The notes under the pieces were generated by a model. That model was not told the DNA's origin. It made no database searches and saw only the letters and a list, made by a program, of their open reading frames with translations. Positions 25,379-31,048 of a stretch of 31,048 bases of DNA are shown in pieces; the stretch's first letter is position 1; each line of letters begins with the position of its first letter. The DNA is from Gammaproteobacteria bacterium (GTDB taxonomy: Bacteria; Pseudomonadota; Gammaproteobacteria; Pseudomonadales; Halomonadaceae): positions 1-31,048 of the forward strand of contig JAMCZP010000313.1 in assembly GCA_023485185.1 (NCBI GenBank), in the 5' to 3' direction. A program made the translations under genes and the position numbers.

Positions 25379-26305
25379 ATGCACTACACGCTGCGGCAAT
25401 TAGAAGTGTTCGTGGCAGTCGCTCAACATGAGAGTGTCTCCCATGCGGCTCGGGCGCTTTCCATGTCTCAGTCGGCGACCAGCACAGCGCTTGCAGAGCT
25501 TGAGCGTCAGTTTGATTGCCAATTACTGGATCGCATTGGCAAGCGCCTCAAATTAAATGCGCTCGGCTTTCAACTGCTGCCCAAAGCGGTGGCTTTGCTT
25601 GACCGGGGTGAAGAAATAGAAGAGCTATTGCGCGGGCAACAAGGGGTGGGCACGCTTGATGTAGGTGCTACCCTGACCATTGGTAACTATTTGGCCACTC
25701 TGCTGATTAGCGACTTTATGCAGCGCCATCCCGGTAGCCGGGTGCGCTTAGCGGTGCGCAATACCCGCCATATTATCGAAGGTGTCCGTCAGCACTCGCT
25801 GGATTTGGGATTAATTGAAGGGCAGTGCGACGACGAGATGATCATCAGTCAGCCGTGGGTTGAGGATGAGCTGTGCGTATTTTGCTCGCCACGCCACCCG
25901 CTCGCGGGCCGTGAACACCTGGAGCTTGAGCAACTGCTGCGCGAGGATTGGATAATGCGCGAAGAGGGCTCTGGTACGCGCATGACGCTAGAGCAAGCCG
26001 CACGCCATCGCCGCAGCCGCTTTAACACCTTGCTGGAGCTTGAGCATACCGAAGGTATTAAACGCGCGGTGGAGTCAGGCTTGGGGATTGGCTGTGTCTC
26101 ACGCTTAGCCCTGCGTGATGCGTTCCGGCGTGGCAGCTTAGTACCGCTGCCCACGCCGGAATTAGATCTAAAGCGTCAATTCACGTTTATCTGGCATCGC
26201 CATAAGTATCTGACCACCGGCGTGCGTGAGTTCTTAAGGCTTTGCCGAGAGATGACCGCCGGAGCCAAGCGTAGCGACGATATCGTGCTACCACCGATTC
26301 CTTAA
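25379..26305 (+). CDS. LysR-family regulator, FinR/YeiE-like
   Basis: Transcription regulator of 308 residues. The N-terminal winged helix is MHYTLRQLEVFVAVAQHES then SHAARALSMSQSATSTALAELE. The effector domain includes LGLIEGQCDDEMIISQPW and REEGSGTRMTLEQA, close to the YeiE/FinR branch of LysR proteins. Its position next to fpr, divergent and about 180 bp away, suggests it is FinR, the activator of fpr by superoxide. YeiE-like proteins instead respond to sulfite, so the ligand is open. A short terminator follows. Confidence 0.88.
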   Translation: MHYTLRQLEVFVAVAQHESVSHAARALSMSQSATSTALAELERQFDCQLLDRIGKRLKLNALGFQLLPKAVALLDRGEEIEELLRGQQGVGTLDVGATLTIGNYLATLLISDFMQRHPGSRVRLAVRNTRHIIEGVRQHSLDLGLIEGQCDDEMIISQPWVEDELCVFCSPRHPLAGREHLELEQLLREDWIMREEGSGTRMTLEQAARHRRSRFNTLLELEHTEGIKRAVESGLGIGCVSRLALRDAFRRGSLVPLPTPELDLKRQFTFIWHRHKYLTTGVREFLRLCREMTAGAKRSDDIVLPPIP

Positions 26306-26317
26306 CTTACTGTTGGT

Positions 26318-26342
26318 AAAGCCTTATTTTTAAGGGCTTTTT
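26318..26342 (+). terminator. Terminator after the LysR gene
   Basis: AAAGCCTT, loop ATTTTT, AAGGGCTTT with one bulged G, ending in TTTTT, 13 bp after the stop. Confidence 0.8.
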
Positions 26343-26382
26343 AGGAAAGATGAGGAGGCGCGGCGGTAGCTTGGTGGTTTTT

Positions 26383-26811
26383 CTAACGCAAATCACTAAC
26401 CGCGTGCTGAATATCTGTCAGCGACGCTTTACTTAGATCTTTCGAGAGGGAGTGGATCACGAGCTTCTGCGTAGGGCCATCAAGCTTTTCACGCAGCAGG
26501 CCCAAAAACTTGGGAGGTGCGACCATAATCAGCTTCTCCATGCTGTTACCTACTCGAGCGCTATAAAGACGCTGAGCGACCTCTTTGGCAAACAGCTCAT
26601 TTTCATGTTTTGAGGCTGAGTTTTCCTGTCCTGCCGAGCGCGAGGTAGTGGACATCGACTCATGCACATCGCCGCGACTGTCGGTGACCAAGTCACCTTC
26701 GTGCAGACGTCCTTCAGCGTGAACCATGCTCTCTTGCTCCGCTAGCGTTAAGGCATCACGGGTAAAAATACGTGCACGAGCGGCGTCGGCTACCACGATA
26801 TAGGTTGTCAT
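26383..26811 (-). CDS. Host-attachment family protein (PF10116-like)
   Basis: Small cytosolic protein of 142 residues from the ATG at 26811. The opening TYIVVADAARARIFT, the variable middle (SRGDVHESMSTTSR), and the C-terminal LIMVAPPKFLGLLREKL...ISLSKDLSKA pattern fit the bacterial 'host attachment protein' family, related in fold to eRF1 domain 2. The family name comes from plant attachment in Agrobacterium; the molecular role is not established. The longer ORF from 26868 starts inside a 12-bp hairpin and lacks family features, so it is not used. A GGAG lies 11 bp before the ATG. It is separated from the phn genes by that hairpin. Confidence 0.85.
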   Translation of the reverse strand: MTTYIVVADAARARIFTRDALTLAEQESMVHAEGRLHEGDLVTDSRGDVHESMSTTSRSAGQENSASKHENELFAKEVAQRLYSARVGNSMEKLIMVAPPKFLGLLREKLDGPTQKLVIHSLSKDLSKASLTDIQHAVSDLR

Positions 26812-26851
26812 CGTTGTGCATACTCCATGTCGTTGATGGTCATCTAACCAT

Positions 26852-26884
26852 GGCAAGCGTTTGGCCATAGGTCAAACGCTTGCC
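26852..26884 (-). terminator. Strong hairpin after the phn operon
   Basis: GGCAAGCGTTTG (26852-26863) pairs perfectly over 12 bp with CAAACGCTTGCC (26873-26884), loop 9 nt. It begins 20 bp after the phnE2 stop on the minus strand, upstream of the next gene's start. There is no clear T-run. Confidence 0.65.
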
Positions 26885-26903
26885 CCTGCTTAAGTGAAGC
26901 GGG

Positions 26904-27713
26904 CTACAGTACTTTGCTGCGCAGAACACTGGTGATCGCTTCGCCAATTAGTACCAGTACGATGATGGCAATCAGGATGGTGGCCACGGTAGGCCAGGCG
27001 AAGGTATCAATCGCACCCTGCAAAATAACCCCGATACCGCCTGCGCCCACTAGGCCCAATACGGTTGATTCGCGGATATTGATATCCCAGCGCAGTATTA
27101 CAATGGCAAAGAACGCGGGCATGACTTGGGGCACAATCGCGTAGGCAATCACCTTAGCCTTGGAGGCACCGGTGGCTTCCATCGCTTCTACCGGCTTGCG
27201 GTCAATCTCCTCTATCGCTTCGCCCATCAGCTTGCCGATAAAGCCAATGGAGCGAAACACGATAGCGAGAATGCCTGCGAGCACGCCAGGGCCGAAAATC
27301 GCCACGAACAGCAGCGCCCAGATGATGGTGTTTACCGAGCGGCTAGAGACTAGGATAAAGCGCCCCAGCCACAAGCAGGCCCTGTTGGGCGTGGTGTTTT
27401 GGGCGGCTATAAAGGCGACCGGCAGGGCTAAAAAAATCGTTAAGAAAGTAGCCAGGGTGGCGATATGCACGGTCTCAATTAAGGCCGCAATAATGCTGTT
27501 TAACCCAGCCGCGCTGGGTGGCCACATGCGCCCACCAAGCCCAGAGATTTGATTGGGTGCGTCCCATACCCAGGGCCAGAAGATATCAATATCGCGTACT
27601 GCCCATACCACCACCATCAAGGTGGCTAACAGAACGGCATAGCGAATAAGGCGCTGTTTGCGGTCGTAGCGTTGCCAAACTCGGTCGGCAAGCTGCTGTG
27701 CGTGATCTACCAT
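26904..27713 (-). CDS. phnE: Phosphonate-type ABC transporter permease PhnE (second copy)
   Basis: Inner-membrane permease, 269 residues with about six membrane helices. The binding-protein-dependent permease EAA loop reads EAMEATGASKAKVIAYAIVPQ, beginning near residue 176, and VGAGGIGVILQGAI follows. It is paired with the other phnE (27707-28519) by a 7-bp overlap (ATGGTAG). The two permeases likely form a heterodimer around the ATPase PhnC. The substrate could be phosphonate, phosphite or phosphate; no catabolic genes are in the window to decide. It is the last gene of phnD-C-E-E. Confidence 0.93.
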   Translation of the reverse strand: MVDHAQQLADRVWQRYDRKQRLIRYAVLLATLMVVVWAVRDIDIFWPWVWDAPNQISGLGGRMWPPSAAGLNSIIAALIETVHIATLATFLTIFLALPVAFIAAQNTTPNRACLWLGRFILVSSRSVNTIIWALLFVAIFGPGVLAGILAIVFRSIGFIGKLMGEAIEEIDRKPVEAMEATGASKAKVIAYAIVPQVMPAFFAIVILRWDINIRESTVLGLVGAGGIGVILQGAIDTFAWPTVATILIAIIVLVLIGEAITSVLRSKVL

Positions 27714-28519
27714 ATTTTTTTCCTTACCCAGCCGCTAATACCTTCGCTGAGCAAAATGACCGCGATGATAATGAGCAAAATCGCAAAGGCGAAATCGTAG
27801 TCGTAGCGCCCAAAGGCATTCATTAAGGTGCCACCAATACCGCCTGCACCGACAATGCCGACTACCGCTGAGGCACGCAGGTTGCTGTCCAGCTGGTACA
27901 TGGAAAGGCCCACTTGGCGTGGCAGTATTTGTGGAAATACCGCGTAGTAAAGTATGGCGATATAGCCTGCTCCGGCGGCCTTCATAGCTTCTACTTGGCC
28001 CCAATCAATCTCTTCGATCTCTTCGGCAAGCAGTTTGCCGACAAAGCCAATCGAATAGAGCGTCAGCGTGAGAATGCCTGCTAGCGGGCCAAACCCGACA
28101 GCGGCCACAAATAGGATAGCCACGATCACTGGGTGGAAGCTGCGCGAGATAATAATCACCGCTCGACCAATGATATAAATCGGCATCGGGGCGATATTGC
28201 GTGCTGCCATCACCGCAAAGGGAATCGATAGGAACACCCCCAGTAGCGTGGCCAAAATGGCGATTTGAAAGCTCTCTTTAAAGCCGGTAATCAACAGCCC
28301 GTAGCGTTCAAAACTGGGTGGAAATCCGCCGCTGAAAATACGTGCCGCACGAGGTAAGCCTTCAGAAATACGTGTCCAGTTAAACGGTAGCGAGCCAAAT
28401 GCCCACACCAGATAAACTACCGCGATCACGATCAAGCCATAACGCAGCAAAGGGTTAGCAATAAACGGGGGTTTCTTCCAGGTGCGAGGCACGGACGTGT
28501 GAGCGTCAGGCGGAGTCAT
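27707..28519 (-). CDS. phnE: Phosphonate-type ABC transporter permease PhnE (first copy)
   Basis: Permease of 270 residues from the ATG at 28519, six membrane helices, EAA loop QVEAMKAAGAGYIAILYYAV, and the conserved VGAGGIGGTLMNAF downstream. The start is chosen because GGAGGAG lies seven to eight bases before it; the longer form (from 28570) would add 17 basic residues and run back into phnC. It overlaps the phnC end by 14 bp and the second permease by 7 bp, so all three are co-translated. It is similar to the second permease, probably by ancient duplication. Confidence 0.93.
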   Translation of the reverse strand: MTPPDAHTSVPRTWKKPPFIANPLLRYGLIVIAVVYLVWAFGSLPFNWTRISEGLPRAARIFSGGFPPSFERYGLLITGFKESFQIAILATLLGVFLSIPFAVMAARNIAPMPIYIIGRAVIIISRSFHPVIVAILFVAAVGFGPLAGILTLTLYSIGFVGKLLAEEIEEIDWGQVEAMKAAGAGYIAILYYAVFPQILPRQVGLSMYQLDSNLRASAVVGIVGAGGIGGTLMNAFGRYDYDFAFAILLIIIAVILLSEGISGWVRKKIW

Positions 28520-29303
28520 GGGAGCGCTCCTCCGCTGGCGTATCGGCAACTGACTCATCCGGCGCTTCAATGCCGCCGTAGATGGCGTCTAGTGCCTCTT
28601 TGTTGAAGTCAGCAGGCGCGCCATCGAAAATCATCTTGCCGTGGCGTAAGCCGACAATCCGCTCGGTATAGGTTTTAGCCTGAGCAACGTTATGAATATT
28701 AATCAGCACCGGCAGTGAAAGCTCGCTGGCCAGGCTTTGCAGCAGAATCATAATTTGTTCAGAAGTACGCGGGTCAAGCGAGGCAGTGGGCTCATCGGCA
28801 AGTAGTACTTCCGGCTCTTGCATCAGTGCGCGCACAACGCCGACTCGCTGGCGCTCGCCGCCGGAAAGCTCATCGGCTCGCTTGTTGGCGTAGTGGGCAA
28901 TGCCAACCCGCTCCATCAACACAAAGGCGCGTTCGATGTCGGCCTGGGGGTAGCGGCGGGAAATTGCTTGATAGAGATTGACGTAGCCTAATCGCCCAGC
29001 CAGCACGTTCTCCATTACCGTTAACCGATCCAGCAGGTTAAAGCCTTGGAACACCATGCCAATTTTGCGCCGCGCGCGGCGTAAGTCGCCCCCTTTCAAG
29101 TTCACCAGCTCAGTGCCGTTAAGCTTGATAGAGCCCGACGTCGGTTCAACCAGCCGATTGATACACCTCAGCATGGTGCTCTTACCGGCACCCGAGGCAC
29201 CAACGATAGAAACAACGCTGTTGCCCTCTACCTTGAGGTCTAGCCCTTTAAGCACGGCTTCATCATGGCCATAACGTTTGACCAGATTCGTAATTTCCAG
29301 CAT
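28506..29303 (-). CDS. phnC: Phosphonate-type ABC transporter ATPase PhnC
   Basis: Nucleotide-binding subunit, 265 residues. Walker A GASGAGKST, Q-loop VFQGFNLL, signature LSGGERQRVGV, Walker B VLLADEPTASLD and the switch His in NIHNVAQA are all in place. The ATG at 29303 begins MLEITNLVKRYG, the normal ABC start; the ORF goes back to 29357 without family features. It follows phnD after 74 bp and overlaps phnE1. The C-terminal tail (about 225-265) is acidic and may be disordered. Confidence 0.95.
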   Translation of the reverse strand: MLEITNLVKRYGHDEAVLKGLDLKVEGNSVVSIVGASGAGKSTMLRCINRLVEPTSGSIKLNGTELVNLKGGDLRRARRKIGMVFQGFNLLDRLTVMENVLAGRLGYVNLYQAISRRYPQADIERAFVLMERVGIAHYANKRADELSGGERQRVGVVRALMQEPEVLLADEPTASLDPRTSEQIMILLQSLASELSLPVLINIHNVAQAKTYTERIVGLRHGKMIFDGAPADFNKEALDAIYGGIEAPDESVADTPAEERSHDSA

Positions 29304-29377
29304 GTGTTCGCTTCCATCGTCGAATAAATAACCGCACCGCCGGTGGCGGTGCTGCACTTATTGCTTGAACTCAGGTT

Positions 29378-30370
29378 TTACTCTTCCAGGTTTTCGGGCG
29401 TGTAGCGCACGTTATTAGCCGCTTGGATGGTACGAATCACCTGCCAGTTATCCTGGTAGTTGATTGGGATGAATTTCTCGACGCCTTCAAACTCTTCACC
29501 AAGCTCAGTACCGACAAAATCAAAGCTGAAAAAGGCTTCTTCGATTTTTTCGACCAAATCCGGGTGTAAGTTATGGGCGTAGTTGTAAGAGGTGGTGGGG
29601 AAGCGGTCAGATTCGTAGATCAAACGCACATCTTCTTCATCATAAAGACCACGTGCTGCCATGCGATCCACTACTTCTGAGGCCACCGGTGCAGCATCGT
29701 AGTCTTGGGCCACTACCCCGAGCATGGATTGGTCATGGCTGCCGGAGTAGACCACTTCGTAGTCTTCGTCAGGGGTAATGCCGAGTTCTGGCAGCAGCGC
29801 GCGGGGCGCTAGGTTGCCAGAGTTAGAGGTAGGCGAGGTGTGAGCAACGCGTTTACCCTTAAGGTCTTCCAGCTCATGAATATCGGAGTCGGCGTGGGTA
29901 AACAGCTGTAGGGTATAACCAAATTGGCCGTCGTCAGAGCCCATTAAGGCAAAGGGCACCGCACCCGCTAGGTTAACCGCAAAAGGCGTAGGCCCTGTTG
30001 AGAAACCGGCGATATGCAGTCGCCCGCTGCGCATGGCTTCTACCTGCGCGGCATTTGATTGCACCGCAAAGAAGCGCACGTCGCGCTCGGTCACTTCAGC
30101 AAGGTGATCGATAAACGGCTGCCAGATATCAGTATAGATGGCAGGGTCTTCAACGGGAGTATAAGCGAAAATCAGCGTGTCGGGGTTAACCCACTCGGAT
30201 TCATCGGTAGGGCGGTCAGCGACCATATCGCCATCTTCATCACAATAGATCGCATCCAGATCACCGCGCTCGCATTCAGCAAAGGCAGGGGACGATAGCA
30301 GTGCTAGTGGCAAGAGGGATGCAGCGGTGAGCATCGCAAGCGGACGCTTGTGGAAAAATGCAGTTGCCAT
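29378..30370 (-). CDS. phnD: PhnD-type periplasmic phosphonate/phosphite/phosphate-binding protein
   Basis: Substrate-binding protein, 330 residues from ATG 30370 (GAGG eight bases upstream; the ATG at 30382 has no ribosome binding site). The signal peptide ends near AFA-ECERG. The mature start carries two Cys (CERGDLDAIYC) and an acidic loop DEDGDMVAD, then DPDTLIFAYTP-like text typical of PhnD: LIFAYTPVEDPA, VAHTSPTSNSGNLAPRA and VVYSGSHDQSMLGV. The Ser/Thr-rich SPTSNSG loop is the usual anion site. This acidic N-terminal extension marks a PhnD subtype I have seen in marine bacteria (from memory). A candidate Pho box lies upstream. Confidence 0.93.
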   Translation of the reverse strand: MATAFFHKRPLAMLTAASLLPLALLSSPAFAECERGDLDAIYCDEDGDMVADRPTDESEWVNPDTLIFAYTPVEDPAIYTDIWQPFIDHLAEVTERDVRFFAVQSNAAQVEAMRSGRLHIAGFSTGPTPFAVNLAGAVPFALMGSDDGQFGYTLQLFTHADSDIHELEDLKGKRVAHTSPTSNSGNLAPRALLPELGITPDEDYEVVYSGSHDQSMLGVVAQDYDAAPVASEVVDRMAARGLYDEEDVRLIYESDRFPTTSYNYAHNLHPDLVEKIEEAFFSFDFVGTELGEEFEGVEKFIPINYQDNWQVIRTIQAANNVRYTPENLEE

Positions 30371-30549
30371 GTTGAGCCTCATTTGTACGTTATTTTTGTG
30401 TTCTTACTCGTTTTTGTATTCTTAGTGCTTATTTGCCGTGTTCCCTTCGCGGCGTTTTCCGTGTGAACGAAGCATAAAATGTTTCGTAAGTGGACATTTT
30501 GCGCGAAGGATGGTTATTTTCGAAAACAGACACCTCCAATCTAGGGTTT

Positions 30550-30567
30550 ATGACAAACTTATGTCAA
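30550..30567 (-). promoter_or_regulatory. Candidate Pho box upstream of phnD
   Basis: On the minus strand TTGACATAAGTTTGTCAT agrees with the 18-bp PhoB consensus at 14 of 18 positions, with a perfect TGTCAT second half. A possible -10 (TAGATT, 30542-30537) follows. It is 180 bp before phnD and overlaps the start codon of the divergent phosphatase gene. Confidence 0.55.
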
Positions 30568-31048
30568 ATACTTTCCAGGTACCTTCCGACCATTGGCGTA
30601 ACCGCTATTTACTAATGCGCCATGGTCATAGCCAAGCCAATCAACAGGGAGTGATTGTTAGTGCGCCAGAGCGTGGTGTTAATGCCTTTGGCCTTTCTGA
30701 GATCGGTGAGCAACAACTTGCCCAGCTAGTGGCAGATTGGCCGTGGCCCGTGCCAACACGCGTAGTGCATTCGGATTTTTTGCGCACCAGCCAAACCGCC
30801 ACGCGGGTGGCCGCTAAGTTTGCATTAGTGCCGAGTGTGGATACACGCTTACGCGAACGCCATTTTGGCGAGTTAGAGGGGCAAGGGGATGATCGCTATC
30901 CTGGGGTGTGGGCGATGGATGCCGAAGATGCCGAGCACACTAACCGCCAAGTAGAAGCGTTAAGCGCAGTGGCAGGGCGCATGCGTGCGGTCATTGAGGA
31001 GTGGGAGCAGAAAGTGAGTGGTGAAACTATTGTGCTGGTCAGCCATGG
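30561..31048 (+). CDS. Histidine phosphatase family protein (phosphoglycerate-mutase-like), 3' end outside window
   Basis: Partial gene, 162 codons seen, running off the window. The catalytic motif LLMRHGHSQANQQG (about 17-30) holds the phosphohistidine, then Arg in HSDFLRTSQTA, the acid Glu in RERHFGELEG, and the second His in VLVSHG at the window edge. This is the RHG/phosphoglycerate-mutase superfamily; the exact substrate cannot be told. The ATG at 30561 has no ribosome binding site and lies within the candidate Pho box, so control by phosphate status is possible. It is divergent from phnD. Confidence 0.9.
   Translation, partial: MSNTFQVPSDHWRNRYLLMRHGHSQANQQGVIVSAPERGVNAFGLSEIGEQQLAQLVADWPWPVPTRVVHSDFLRTSQTATRVAAKFALVPSVDTRLRERHFGELEGQGDDRYPGVWAMDAEDAEHTNRQVEALSAVAGRMRAVIEEWEQKVSGETIVLVSH

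Noticed and set aside
26811..26868. N-terminal extension of the host-attachment-family protein
   Set aside because: The extra 19 codons begin in the phn terminator hairpin and have no family match.

Overview
The window looks like a chromosomal segment of a halophilic or marine gammaproteobacterium, most likely Halomonas-like. I infer this from the comM–ubiK–glnK–amtB order, the fpr/finR pair, the PhnD subtype and moderate GC; no rRNA or other marker gene is present to prove it. About 60% of the window is one mobile element inserted in comM, and the rest is ordinary chromosome.

Region 1 (1-342 and 19172-20020) is comM, the Mg-chelatase-like AAA+ helicase of natural transformation. It is split between its Walker A half (right) and Walker B half (left). 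Region 2 (343-19171, 18,829 bp) is a Tn6022/Tn7-like transposon in the comM site known for Acinetobacter AbaR/Tn6022 islands. Both ends start TGTCATTT, carry repeated TnsB-type sites with a TGCGAC core, and are flanked by a near-perfect 5-bp duplication (GCCTC/ACCTC). The left side holds five overlapping transposition genes: tniC (TnsA nuclease), tniA (DDE transposase), tniB (AAA+ ATPase), tniD (TniQ) and tniE (zinc-ribbon protein). The far right end holds a 589-codon gene reading inward that resembles TnsE in layout and C-terminal pattern. This is the least described part of the element.

The cargo (6.6-17.2 kb) is a heavy-metal and envelope island. One unit is a P-type Zn/Cd/Pb exporter followed by lspA, lnt and an L,D-transpeptidase, almost without gaps. 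A PbrR/CadR-type MerR regulator is divergent from it. A second block is a CDF zinc/cadmium exporter, a DsbA-like thioredoxin, a LytM-type M23 protein and a ZIP transporter. Near-identical MerR-type promoters with 19-bp spacers precede both the P-type ATPase and the CDF gene, so one regulator probably controls both blocks. A BASS-family carrier closes the cargo.

The chromosome right of comM (20.1-31.0 kb) carries a FhuD-like siderophore-binding protein with a candidate Fur box, ubiK, a nitrogen cluster glnK-amtB-glnK2 with candidate sigma-54 and NtrC sites, heptanucleotide repeats around a hairpin, fpr with a divergent FinR-like LysR regulator, a host-attachment-family protein, a phnD-phnC-phnE-phnE phosphonate-type ABC transporter with a candidate Pho box, and the start of a histidine-phosphatase gene cut by the window edge.

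All functional calls come from reading motifs and context; no database search was run.
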